Source of the DNA: Ligilactobacillus murinus DSM 20452 = NBRC 14221
GTDB taxonomy: Bacteria > Bacillota > Bacilli > Lactobacillales > Lactobacillaceae
Assembly (NCBI RefSeq): GCF_001591685.1
Contig: NZ_BCVJ01000001.1
Location: 62,001-126,000, forward strand
Length of the DNA stretch: 64,000 nt
Reading direction: 5' to 3'
A program made the position numbers and the translations under genes. The notes beneath the pieces were generated by a model. The model was given only the letters and a program-made list of their open reading frames with translations. It was not told the DNA's origin and searched no databases. Positions 45,070 through 54,382 of this stretch are shown piece by piece (within the stretch, counting starts at the first letter, position 1; each line of letters starts with the position of its first letter).

Positions 45070-46191
45070 TTATTCATTTTTATCATAAACTACGATCAAG
45101 CACGAATTTTCATAATCAAATCCAATTTTTGTATTTTTAGAAAACAAAATCTTATTCCAAAAGCTTTGATTTTTCCCCGTCGTTGCTACTAACTGCGCTG
45201 GATTCACAACTGGGCCACTGATATATATTTCAAAGCGAGCTGCCTCAACTTGTGCATCGGCTAATAATTGTGCTGATATATCATTAGGCTTTAATTGTAA
45301 AACTTTGACGTCATTTAAACGATCTGCTTTAAGTCGCTGGTACTGTTGTAATTGTTTTTTGGGCAAATATTTTTTAGGATCGTTTTCTAAAGTCTGACTT
45401 ATTCTTTGGGCTACGGCTGTTGCAACTTCACTTTGGCTCAACTGGGCCACTTTTCTTTGTGCCCGTTCAAAAGTTAAAACTTCCCAGATCCCCTGTATCA
45501 TCGTATCTTGATCATCAGAGGATAAAACATCCGTACTATAGCGCACTGGTAAAGGCGTCTGCGAGCTTACCTGATATAAGCCACTACGCAGTAATTCTTC
45601 TTTATCGAGATATTCCACTGCAACTACTTTTTTAGTCACTCTAGAAAAATAGCTCACTGCATAACTGCCATTTTTAAATGCAATCAAGGGTTTTGTTTCT
45701 ATATCGGTCTGATTCAACTTTATCTGTGCCGTTTGTTCATTTGATCTAAGCTTAAGATCCATAGCTAGTGGGAATTTTTGTTGTAATTTTCTTTTTTTCA
45801 AACCATTTTTTAACTCACTTGCTAGGGGCGATTCTCCTAAAAGATAGATCGCACAGACCTTAGCGCTATATTTATTGATCCCGACCAACATATATGTTTT
45901 ATCTTCCCAGCGGTACTGCTGCCATTCGATATTTTCTGCACTGGTGATCACTTGTGTTGGTCGACCAAAATCAGCGCTAAAAGCAAGATTTGACACGCCA
46001 ATATAGCGTGCCAAACCTTGCGTCTTTATTTTAGTTACTTTAGGAACAACTTGTGAGTGTGGTTCATTTGAATGAGACAACTCTTTTTTATCAGTCTTGT
46101 CATCATTTGTAAAGAGCGCCAATAAATACAAAACTGGCAAAATGATCACAAAACACACACACGTTTTTTTCCAAAAGTTGCGCTCAAACAT
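45070..46191 (-). CDS. CAP-associated (YlbC-like) membrane-anchored protein
   Basis: This 373-residue protein has one N-terminal membrane helix (about 11-27, CFVIILPVLYLLALF) and a polar linker. A CAP_assoc_N-like domain follows (about 60-200), with YIGVSNLAFSADFGRPTQVI and TYMLVGINKYSAKVCAIYLL. The C-terminal part stands where a CAP domain normally is, but lacks the HSxDMA-type signature of that fold, so it looks degenerate. It overlaps the pyc stop by one base (TAATG). In Bacillus the related ylbC lies in the same neighbourhood. Function unknown. Confidence 0.7.
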   Translation of the reverse strand: MFERNFWKKTCVCFVIILPVLYLLALFTNDDKTDKKELSHSNEPHSQVVPKVTKIKTQGLARYIGVSNLAFSADFGRPTQVITSAENIEWQQYRWEDKTYMLVGINKYSAKVCAIYLLGESPLASELKNGLKKRKLQQKFPLAMDLKLRSNEQTAQIKLNQTDIETKPLIAFKNGSYAVSYFSRVTKKVVAVEYLDKEELLRSGLYQVSSQTPLPVRYSTDVLSSDDQDTMIQGIWEVLTFERAQRKVAQLSQSEVATAVAQRISQTLENDPKKYLPKKQLQQYQRLKADRLNDVKVLQLKPNDISAQLLADAQVEAARFEIYISGPVVNPAQLVATTGKNQSFWNKILFSKNTKIGFDYENSCLIVVYDKNE

Positions 46192-49100
46192 TATTTGACC
46201 GGCTCTAATTCAAGCAGCAGATCTTGACTTGCCAACACATCGCCATCTTTAACATAAATATGCGTCACTTTACCATCAAATGGCGCTTTGATCGTAGTTT
46301 CCATCTTCATCGCTTCAGTAACGACCAAAGGTTCACCCTTCTTAACAACTTGGTCTTTTTTGACTAAAACGTTTAGCACTGAACCACTCAATGTTGCACC
46401 AATATGATTTGGGTTAGTTGGCTCGGCTTTAGGAATAGCATTGACCTTAGCTTCTTTACTCTTGTCATGGATCACGATCTGCAAGTTTTGACCGTTAGCT
46501 GAGAAGAAGAGACTGCGATTACCATCTTCGTCAGCATCAGAGATCGAATCCAATCTAAAGATCGAAGAACGACCAGGTCTAAATTTGACCCGGATCGTTT
46601 CGCCTGGCCGCATCCCTTGATAGAACGTGGTCGTATCCAAGACGCCCATTGAACCAAAGCGTTTGGTATTTTCTTCATAGCCCATGAAGACATCTGGGTA
46701 AAGAATATAGCTCAATACTTCTTCAGCCGTCGGTTTACGCTTGATCTTTTCTAGTAATTCTTGTTCCATCTTGGCAAAATCAACTGGTTTTGCTAAACTT
46801 CCTGGACGAACAGTGATCGGTTTTTTGCCCTTTAAGACAATTTTTTGCAATTCTTCTGGGAAACCACCATATGGCTGGCCAAGATCCCCATAGAAGAAAT
46901 CAACTACTGATTCAGGGAAGTCGAGCTGTTGCCCACGAGTCAAGATGTTATCTTTAGTTAAATTATTTTGGATCATAAAGATCGCAAAGTCACCAACAAC
47001 TTTTGAACTTGGTGTGACCTTGATGATATCACCTAAAAGTTCGTTGACATCGCGATAAGTTTGCTTGACTAATTCAAAGTCATCGATCCCTAATGCCTTA
47101 GCTTGTTGTTGTAAGTTAGAATATTGTCCACCTGGCATTCCAGTTTGATAAATATCAGTTTGTGGCGAAGTCATCCCATTCATGAATGCTTGGTAGAACG
47201 GTTTTACTCCTTGCCAATATTGATTGATCTTTTCAACATTTTCCATTTCAAGTTTTGGTTGGCGTGCATCTTCTTCCAATGCGTAATAGAAGCTTCCCAT
47301 ACTTGGTTGACTTGTTGTACCAGAAAGTGAGCTCATAGCTGTATCGACAATGTCAACGCCAGCCTTAGTTGCAGCCACATAAGTTGAGACTCCATTTCCG
47401 GTTGTATCATGTGTGTGCAAATGGATCGGCACATCAACTTTTTGCTTCAAAGCTCCGACCAACTCAAAGGCCGCTTTTGGCTTGAGCAAGCCGGCCATAT
47501 CCTTGATCCCGATGATCTGTGAACCTGCATCAACTAATTGTTTAGCTAAGTTTTCATAGTAAGCCAAAGTATATTTAGTTTCATGTTTATCTAAAATATC
47601 TCCGGTATAACACATCGTACCTTCAGCGATCTTGCCTGTATCGCGTACATATTGAATGCTCTTTTCCATTTGTTCGATCCAGTTTAGGCTATCAAAGATC
47701 CGGAAAACATCGACCCCATTAGCTGCACTTTTATCGATAAATGCTTTTAAAACGTTATCTGGGTAGTTTTGATAACCAACTGCATTAGATCCACGTAAAA
47801 GCATTTGTAAGAGTGTATGTGGCATTTTTTCACGCATGAATTTCAAACGTAACCATGGATCTTCATTCAAGAAACGGTAAGCTACATCAAAGGTCGCTCC
47901 CCCCCAAACTTCAGCAGAAAAGACGTTTGGCAAAGCTTTATCGTAAACTTCGATCACTGGAGCCATATCTTTAGTCCGCATCCGTGTGGCAAACAAACTT
48001 TGGTGCGCATCACGCATTGAAGTATCGGTCAAAAGAACTTCTTTTTGATCTTTGACCCACTTCATCGTTGCCTCAGCCCCTAAGTCATCAAAGACTTTTT
48101 TAGCATTGATCGTATCACTTGGTGCAAAAGTATCTTTTAACTTGATATCTGGCACAAAGATCTTCTTTTGTTGCTTAACGCCCGGGAACCCATTGACTGT
48201 TACATCTCCGATATATTTGAGCAACTGGTTGACAGTATTAGCTTTACGTTCAAACTCAAATAGGCTAGGTGTTTGATCGATGAAAGTCGTGTTCGCCGCA
48301 CCTGCTTTAAAGATATCATTATTGATAACTTTACGCATGAAATCGATATTAGTTTTGACTCCCCGGATTTTGAATTCACGTAAGACCCGATCCATTTTAG
48401 CTACAGCTTCATTAAAAGTCCGTGCCTGCACACATGTCTTTACCAACAATGAATCGTAAAATGGGGTCACAACGGCACCGGCATAAGCATTCCCACCATC
48501 TAACCGCACGCCAAAACCACCTGGTGAACGATACGTTTCGATCTTACCTGTATCTGGCATAAAGTTATTTTCAGGATCTTCGGTCGTGATCCGACATTGA
48601 ATCGCACAGCCATGATATTTAAGCTCTTTTTGTTGTGGTAGATGCAGATCTTTAAAGAGATCTTTACCTGCAGCGATCAAGATCTGCGATTGGACGATGT
48701 CGATCTCGGTGATCATTTCAGTGACCGTGTGCTCTACTTGGACACGAGGATTGACTTCGATGAAATAAAATTTATCATCTGTAACTAAGAATTCAACTGT
48801 TCCAGCATTTTGATAGTTGACACTTTTGGCTAAGCGAACAGCTGCCTCACAGATCTCTTGTCGCCGCTTATCATCTAAAGTGATACTTGGCGCAAATTCG
48901 ATCACCTTTTGATGACGACGTTGCACAGAACAATCACGTTCAAACAAATGCAAAATATTGCCATATTTATCCCCCAAGATCTGGACTTCGATATGCTTAG
49001 GATTTTGTAGGTATTTTTCGACATAAAGCTCATCATCGCCAAAAGATTGCATGGCTTCACTACGCGCACGATTATAAGCTTCTTCTAATTCAGCTTCAGA

Positions 49101-49616
49101 GTAGACGATCCGCATCCCACGGCCCCCGCCACCTAAAGCAGCTTTGACCATGATCGGATAACCATGTTGATCGGCAAATTCACGGACTTGAGTGATCGAT
49201 CTGACTGGATCTTCAGTCCCTGGGATCGTCTCTAAGCCAGCAGCATGCGCCACTTCTTTAGCTTCGATCTTATCACCAAACATTTGTAATTGCTTAACTG
49301 TTGGTCCAATAAATGTGATCCCAGCCTCTTCACATTTTTGGGCAAATTCTTCATTTTCAGAAAGAAAACCATAACCAGGGTGGATCCCATCAGCTCCTGT
49401 CATTTTAGCGATCCGGATGATATCATCCATATCTAGATAAGCTTCGATCGGCTTTTTGCCAGCACCAACCAGATAGGATTCATCGGCTCTAAAACGATGG
49501 ACTCCATACTCATCTTCTTTAGCATAGATCGCAACTGTTTGTAAATTAAGTTCATGACACGCTCGAATGATCCGAATAGCGATCTCGCCACGGTTAGCAA
49601 CTAAAATCTTTTTCAT
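46191..49616 (-). CDS. pyc: Pyruvate carboxylase
   Basis: Pyruvate carboxylase makes oxaloacetate from pyruvate, bicarbonate and ATP, supplying aspartate. The protein of 1141 residues has a biotin carboxylase domain (ILVANRGEIAIRIIRACHEL at 3-22, then MVKAALGGGGRGMRIV), a carboxyltransferase domain (DTSMRDAHQSLFATRMRT near 535) and a C-terminal biotinyl domain with the lysine in VVTEAMKMETTIKAP. The start is ATG 49616; a TTG one codon earlier is not needed. It follows ftsW by 42 bases. Biotin ligase is not in the window. Confidence 0.97.
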   Translation of the reverse strand: MKKILVANRGEIAIRIIRACHELNLQTVAIYAKEDEYGVHRFRADESYLVGAGKKPIEAYLDMDDIIRIAKMTGADGIHPGYGFLSENEEFAQKCEEAGITFIGPTVKQLQMFGDKIEAKEVAHAAGLETIPGTEDPVRSITQVREFADQHGYPIMVKAALGGGGRGMRIVYSEAELEEAYNRARSEAMQSFGDDELYVEKYLQNPKHIEVQILGDKYGNILHLFERDCSVQRRHQKVIEFAPSITLDDKRRQEICEAAVRLAKSVNYQNAGTVEFLVTDDKFYFIEVNPRVQVEHTVTEMITEIDIVQSQILIAAGKDLFKDLHLPQQKELKYHGCAIQCRITTEDPENNFMPDTGKIETYRSPGGFGVRLDGGNAYAGAVVTPFYDSLLVKTCVQARTFNEAVAKMDRVLREFKIRGVKTNIDFMRKVINNDIFKAGAANTTFIDQTPSLFEFERKANTVNQLLKYIGDVTVNGFPGVKQQKKIFVPDIKLKDTFAPSDTINAKKVFDDLGAEATMKWVKDQKEVLLTDTSMRDAHQSLFATRMRTKDMAPVIEVYDKALPNVFSAEVWGGATFDVAYRFLNEDPWLRLKFMREKMPHTLLQMLLRGSNAVGYQNYPDNVLKAFIDKSAANGVDVFRIFDSLNWIEQMEKSIQYVRDTGKIAEGTMCYTGDILDKHETKYTLAYYENLAKQLVDAGSQIIGIKDMAGLLKPKAAFELVGALKQKVDVPIHLHTHDTTGNGVSTYVAATKAGVDIVDTAMSSLSGTTSQPSMGSFYYALEEDARQPKLEMENVEKINQYWQGVKPFYQAFMNGMTSPQTDIYQTGMPGGQYSNLQQQAKALGIDDFELVKQTYRDVNELLGDIIKVTPSSKVVGDFAIFMIQNNLTKDNILTRGQQLDFPESVVDFFYGDLGQPYGGFPEELQKIVLKGKKPITVRPGSLAKPVDFAKMEQELLEKIKRKPTAEEVLSYILYPDVFMGYEENTKRFGSMGVLDTTTFYQGMRPGETIRVKFRPGRSSIFRLDSISDADEDGNRSLFFSANGQNLQIVIHDKSKEAKVNAIPKAEPTNPNHIGATLSGSVLNVLVKKDQVVKKGEPLVVTEAMKMETTIKAPFDGKVTHIYVKDGDVLASQDLLLELEPVK

Positions 49617-49658
49617 CAATAAACACCACTTTCCTAAATTCTTCTATTTCCTACAGAC

Positions 49659-50867
49659 CTACTTACCAAAAACTTCTACTTCAAGGCCCCTTTTTTGCGT
49701 CGCCGAAATATTCATCACCATCCCCAAAGCGATCGTTAAAACGATCATACTTGAGCCCCCATAGGAGATAAATGGCAATGTAACACCAGTGATCGGTAGC
49801 AAGCCGATCGCCCCACCAACATTAAAGAAGGTCTCAACAGCAAAAAAGGTCCCTACGCCATAACAAAAATACATCGCATAGATGCTCTTTGAGCGAATGC
49901 CGATCATAAAGATCCTCAAAATGATCCAAGCCAATAAACATAGCACAACGATCACTCCCAACACACCTAATTCTTCAGCGATCACAGAGAGAATAAAATC
50001 GGTATACGGTTCGGGAAGGTAACCTCTTTTTTGGATACTTTCACCAAGCCCGCGTCCGAACAATCCACCATTGCTAACAGCATAAAATGAATTTACCAAC
50101 TGTTTACCACTTGAGTTAGAATATTTAAATGGATCAAATACTGCCAAAAAACGTTGTATGATATAACCAAGTTTTGTGTTACTAAGAATAGTCGTAAACT
50201 GCAAAAGATAAGCAAGGAAACCTAAAAGCGCAGTCCCTAAAACAATGATCCACGTGCTTGTTTTGTAGTTTATATCAGCATATGCCAAGTACATCACGAT
50301 AACGATCGCAAAACTGATCCCAAAGCCACCAAAGTCAGGTGCATATACGATCAGTCCCAACATTGATGCGACCATCAAAAAAAGAAATAGTTCTTTTGTG
50401 ATAAGCTTTCTTCGTATTCTTTTACAAAAGACATTCTTACCTTTGGCTGTGTAATTAGCAAAAAGATTGGCTAAAAACATCACTAAGTATAGCTTACAAA
50501 TTTCAGAAGGCTGAATACTGATCACTTTTAAATTGATCCAGCCATTTGCCCCATTGATAGCTGAAGTAAAGAACTTAGCATAAGCCAAGAGGCCCATCAA
50601 AAAGACCCAGCCGAAAAATAACATCCGTGGTCGGCGCCACCAACGCGGGTTAGTTTGCGCAAATAATATCGTCAAACTGATCCCCATGATCACATAGATC
50701 GATTGCCGGATAAAATACTGCATCGTCTTTCCGGTCAAATATGATAGATTGATCGAACTAGCCGAATAAACCATCACGACCCCGATCAAAGATAAAATGA
50801 GAAAAGGTATAAATAAGCCATAATCAAAATATTTTAGTTTATTTAGAAACTTTGTCTTCATTCCCAT
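49659..50867 (-). CDS. ftsW: Cell division protein FtsW (SEDS family)
   Basis: FtsW is the septal peptidoglycan glycosyltransferase that works with a class B penicillin-binding protein. The 402-residue protein has about ten membrane helices with signatures MVYSASSINLS, GANGWINLKVISIQPSEICK and NVGGAIGLLPITGVTLPFIS. The gene order ylaN-ftsW-pyc matches Bacillus and favours FtsW over RodA. It overlaps ylaN; the start may be ATG 50867 or ATG 50861 (ATGA overlap). Confidence 0.92.
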   Translation of the reverse strand: MGMKTKFLNKLKYFDYGLFIPFLILSLIGVVMVYSASSINLSYLTGKTMQYFIRQSIYVIMGISLTILFAQTNPRWWRRPRMLFFGWVFLMGLLAYAKFFTSAINGANGWINLKVISIQPSEICKLYLVMFLANLFANYTAKGKNVFCKRIRRKLITKELFLFLMVASMLGLIVYAPDFGGFGISFAIVIVMYLAYADINYKTSTWIIVLGTALLGFLAYLLQFTTILSNTKLGYIIQRFLAVFDPFKYSNSSGKQLVNSFYAVSNGGLFGRGLGESIQKRGYLPEPYTDFILSVIAEELGVLGVIVVLCLLAWIILRIFMIGIRSKSIYAMYFCYGVGTFFAVETFFNVGGAIGLLPITGVTLPFISYGGSSMIVLTIALGMVMNISATQKRGLEVEVFGK

Positions 50868-51148
50868 TCCACTCCAACGTCTGGTGTCACCCTTGCTTGG
50901 ATATTACCTAGTTTTTCTTCAAGTTCTTTTATCAGCTGATGCCCCTCCGAAGTGGTCAATAGACCACTTCGCATCAAAAACTTGACTTCACAAGAAAAGC
51001 CGTAGATCCTTGTGTCTGCAACTTCTTCAAAAGCGGGACAATCCGTCCGACACAAAATATTACTTTGCTTGCCTAATAGGTCACAGATCTCAGCTGCATC
51101 TCGTTGCAAAACAGCTAAAGCCTGTTGTTTTGAAATAAAGTTTTCCAT
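50858..51148 (-). CDS. ylaN: YlaN-family protein (DUF1507)
   Basis: This 96-residue protein belongs to the YlaN/DUF1507 family. In Staphylococcus and Bacillus YlaN is tied to iron homeostasis and acts on Fur. The pattern ALAVLQRDAAEICDLLGKQ, then CPAFEEVADTRIYGFSCEVK and FLMRSGLLTTSEGHQLIKEL fits the family. It overlaps ftsW at its 3-prime end, so it is translated with it. ATG at 51148 is used rather than the adjacent TTG. Confidence 0.85.
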   Translation of the reverse strand: MENFISKQQALAVLQRDAAEICDLLGKQSNILCRTDCPAFEEVADTRIYGFSCEVKFLMRSGLLTTSEGHQLIKELEEKLGNIQARVTPDVGVEWE

Positions 51149-51250
51149 CAACTTAAACTCCTCTCATACTTCCGCAATTATATCATAAAACCGCTTGAAT
51201 ATGTCTGTCCAACTGTAACACCTTAAAAATATTTACAAAATCACTAAAAA

Positions 51251-51282
51251 ACCACAAGTGTGATTTAGATCGCACTTGTGGT
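51251..51282 (-). terminator. Terminator of typA
   Basis: A 13-bp stem with one G-U pair (51251-51263 with 51270-51282), six-base loop and UUUUU on the minus strand. Confidence 0.88.
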
Positions 51283-51294
51283 TTAGTTTAGCTA

Positions 51295-53136
51295 TTATTG
51301 TGTTGCTTTAGCTGCCTTTTTAGCTGCTTTTTCACGCGCATTTGTTTCTAAGATCCGTTTGCGTAAACGAATATTTTCTGGCGTGATCTCCAACAATTCA
51401 TCTTCATTCAAGAATTCAAGCGATTCTTCCAATGTCAAATGCGTTGGTTTCTTGATCGTTGCTGTTTGGTCCTTGTTAGAAGAACGAACGTTAGTCATGT
51501 TCTTACCCTTAGTGATATTAACTGAGATATCACGTTCACGTGAAGATTGACCCACGATCATCCCTTCGTAAACTTCTGTACCTGGATCAACGTAGATCGT
51601 ACCACGACCTTCGACCCCCATGATCGCATAAGTCGTTGCTTTACTTTGGTTGATCGAAACCAAAGCACCGTTACGACGACCAGGTTCCCAGTTGCGGATA
51701 ACTGGTTTGTATTCAGCAAATGTGTGGTTCAAGATACCATAACCACGTGTCATGGAAAGGAATTGTGAATCATAACCGATCAAACCACGTGTTGGAGTCG
51801 AGAATACCAAACGTGTTTGGCCGTTCAAACCAGTTTCCATGTTCAACATTTCACCTTTACGTTGAGCCATTGAGTCGATAACAGAACCAGAGTATTCATC
51901 AGGTGTATCGATGATCACACTTTCAAACGGTTCACATAATTGGCCATCGATCTCACGGTAAATAACTTTAGGACGCGATACCGCCAATTCAAAGCCTTCA
52001 CGACGTAACATTTCGATCAAGATCGATAAGTGTAACTCACCACGACCAGAAACAGTCCAAGCATCTGGTGAATCAGTATCTTCGACCTTCAAAGAAACGT
52101 CCGTGTGCAATTGCATCTTCAAACGATCTTCTAATTTACGTGCAGTGACCTTGTCACCGTCACGCCCAACAAATGGAGAATCATTTGTCATAAAGGTCAT
52201 TTGCAATGTAGGTGGGTCGATCCGCAATAATGGTAATGCTTCAGGATGATCGGCTGGGCAAACTGTTTCCCCAACGAAGATATCATCCATCCCTGAAACA
52301 GCGATCAAGTCACCGGCTTTAGCTTCTTGGATCTCAAGTCGCTTCAAGCCAAAGAAACCAAAGAGTTTAGTTACACGGAAGTTCTTTTGTGTACCATCAA
52401 GTTTCATAACTGTAACTTGATCACCCACTTTGATCTTGCCACGGAAGACGCGACCGATACCGATACGACCTACGAAGTCATCATAGTCAAGCATTGCAAC
52501 TTGGAATTGCAATGGTTCCTCAGCATTATCTTTAGGAGCTGGGATAGCATCTAAGATCGTGTTAAAGATCGGATCCATTGTGTGTTCTTGCTTAGCAGGG
52601 TCAGAATCAAAAGAAGATGTCCCGTTCATCGCAGATGCGTAGATAACTGGGAATTCAAGCTGTTCTTCATCAGCCCCGAGTTCGATAAAGAGGTCTAATA
52701 CTTCATCGACAACTTCTTCTGGACGAGCACCTGGGCGGTCGATCTTATTGATCACGACCACTGGTGTCAAGTGTTGTTCTAAAGCTTTTTTCAACACGAA
52801 ACGTGTTTGTGGCATCGTTCCTTCAAACGCATCCACGATAAGCAAAACACCGTCGACCATCTTCATGATACGTTCCACTTCCCCACCGAAGTCGGCGTGT
52901 CCTGGTGTATCTAAGATGTTGATCTGTTTACCGTTATATTTTACCGCTGTGTTCTTAGAAAGGATCGTGATCCCACGTTCCTTTTCAATATCATTTGAGT
53001 CCATCGCACGATCGCCGATGTCGGTGTGTTCATCAAGCGTATCTGATTGTTTTAATAATTCGTTAACTAATGTTGTCTTACCATGGTCAACGTGGGCAAT
53101 GATCGCAACATTACGAATATCATCACGTGTTTTCAA
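51295..53136 (-). CDS. typA: Ribosome-binding GTPase TypA/BipA
   Basis: TypA is an EF-G-like GTPase that acts in 50S assembly and stress adaptation, notably in the cold. The 613-residue protein has G1 [14 protein letters not shown] (about 15-28), G3 DTPGHADFGGEVERI, G4 NKIDRPGA and the TypA-specific C-terminal domain (GVEGRGTIYVDPGTEVYEGM). The tail is Ala/Lys-rich. AAAGGAAG precedes the ATG. Confidence 0.96.
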   Translation of the reverse strand: MKTRDDIRNVAIIAHVDHGKTTLVNELLKQSDTLDEHTDIGDRAMDSNDIEKERGITILSKNTAVKYNGKQINILDTPGHADFGGEVERIMKMVDGVLLIVDAFEGTMPQTRFVLKKALEQHLTPVVVINKIDRPGARPEEVVDEVLDLFIELGADEEQLEFPVIYASAMNGTSSFDSDPAKQEHTMDPIFNTILDAIPAPKDNAEEPLQFQVAMLDYDDFVGRIGIGRVFRGKIKVGDQVTVMKLDGTQKNFRVTKLFGFFGLKRLEIQEAKAGDLIAVSGMDDIFVGETVCPADHPEALPLLRIDPPTLQMTFMTNDSPFVGRDGDKVTARKLEDRLKMQLHTDVSLKVEDTDSPDAWTVSGRGELHLSILIEMLRREGFELAVSRPKVIYREIDGQLCEPFESVIIDTPDEYSGSVIDSMAQRKGEMLNMETGLNGQTRLVFSTPTRGLIGYDSQFLSMTRGYGILNHTFAEYKPVIRNWEPGRRNGALVSINQSKATTYAIMGVEGRGTIYVDPGTEVYEGMIVGQSSRERDISVNITKGKNMTNVRSSNKDQTATIKKPTHLTLEESLEFLNEDELLEITPENIRLRKRILETNAREKAAKKAAKATQ

Positions 53137-53261
53137 AGTTGTTTCTTCCTTTCAAAATCTACTGCTTGAGAAATGCCCCTTCAATTCAATAACCCTAACG
53201 GCCTATCGACTTTGAATGTTATGAAAAAAATTATCTCATTTTCAAGAACCCACATAAAAAA

Positions 53262-53282
53262 ACTGTGACTTAGTGCCACAGT
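53262..53282 (-). terminator. Terminator of the inositol-monophosphatase-family unit
   Basis: A 6-bp stem (53262-53267 with 53277-53282), followed by U7 on the minus strand. Short, but the U tract is strong. Confidence 0.7.
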
Positions 53283-53288
53283 CTCAAA

Positions 53289-54074
53289 CTAACGCTTGCG
53301 CATCAGCTTGATAATATCGTTCTTAGCATTTTTCGTCGCTACTAATACATCATTTGATGATAGCACATCTAATTCATTATCGTCAATGCTTTTTACGCTC
53401 AAACCATGTGCTTTAGCCAATATCTTTCCAGCCGCATGATCCCAAGGATGAAGATGGGAGCAATAGCCGACCGTTTTACCAGTCAAAACATGGATAAAAC
53501 CGATCCCCGCACTACCATAAACTCGGACCCCCATACTCTTTTCGGCAACTTGCGCAACATTGCGGTAATTCCGAATCAGCATCCGGCCACTGACATCTAA
53601 TAATCCTTGGTCAAGAAAAAGATCGGGCACTTTGGGCAACCGAGCAGTATTACAAAAAACGCCACTTTCTGGTCCGCCCCAATAGAGTTTGTCGTTGATC
53701 ACATCGAGAATGTAGCCCAATTTTTCATGACCATTTTCATAAACAGCTAGCATACTTGCAAAATGGTCTTTTTGTTTCACAAAATTCAAAGTTCCATCCA
53801 ACGGATCAATGATCCAAACTAACCCCTGATAGGTTGCCAGATCTTGGTCACGATCACCTTCTTCACCTAAAACGCGCGAACCAGGAAAAGTCTGCTTGAT
53901 CTGCGTGACTAAATATTTTTCAACTTGCTTATCGATATTAGTCACTAGATCGGTGCGTCCACTTTTTTTTGCAACTTGTAGTTTTGTCTCACAACCAGCA
54001 AGCAACTGGCACCGGACTTCTTTGAACCAGGTTTGCACACTAGCATTTATCTGTTGCCAATCAGTCACCACCAT
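53289..54074 (-). CDS. Inositol monophosphatase family protein
   Basis: This 261-residue Mg-dependent sugar phosphatase has the family motifs VLGEEGDRDQ (first metal ligands), VWIIDPLDGTLNFVKQ (DPxDGT) and HPWDHAAGKILAKAHG (WDxAA). Substrates in the family include inositol phosphates, NADP and PAP, so the exact role is open. The ATG at 54074 shares bases with the UPF0223 stop (TGATG). It is the last gene of a three-gene unit. Confidence 0.9.
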   Translation of the reverse strand: MVVTDWQQINASVQTWFKEVRCQLLAGCETKLQVAKKSGRTDLVTNIDKQVEKYLVTQIKQTFPGSRVLGEEGDRDQDLATYQGLVWIIDPLDGTLNFVKQKDHFASMLAVYENGHEKLGYILDVINDKLYWGGPESGVFCNTARLPKVPDLFLDQGLLDVSGRMLIRNYRNVAQVAEKSMGVRVYGSAGIGFIHVLTGKTVGYCSHLHPWDHAAGKILAKAHGLSVKSIDDNELDVLSSNDVLVATKNAKNDIIKLMRKR

Positions 54075-54364
54075 CAACCCTTTTCATTAAATTTTACCCG
54101 TTTTCCAGTCGTTGCCTTAGCTAGTTTAACTGCTTGATAAATACTGAGCCCTGAAGCTTGCTCAAAATCTCGATCAAGTTGTTTTTGAGTCATGATCGCT
54201 GGCTCCATTTGCAAAAATTTTTTATGCTTAGCTAAAAACTCTTCGCGTTCGATCCCAGTAGTATAAACTTTCTCAACTGCTTCGTAAAATTCACTTGCAG
54301 TAATGATCTCTGCGGTCGTCCACTCAGGTAATAGTGGGTATTCAAAATTTTCACTGATCTTCAT
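54074..54364 (-). CDS. UPF0223 family protein
   Basis: This 96-residue acidic protein matches the UPF0223 (Bacillus YktA) family, function unknown. It begins MKISENFEYPLLPEWTTAEI and has the characteristic FYEAVEKVYTTGIEREEFL block. AAGGTGAGG lies 6 bases before ATG 54364. In Bacillus, yktA lies near a gene of the inositol monophosphatase family (suhB/yktC), so the pairing is old. Confidence 0.88.
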   Translation of the reverse strand: MKISENFEYPLLPEWTTAEIITASEFYEAVEKVYTTGIEREEFLAKHKKFLQMEPAIMTQKQLDRDFEQASGLSIYQAVKLAKATTGKRVKFNEKG

Positions 54365-54382
54365 CTTAAACCTCACCTTTAT

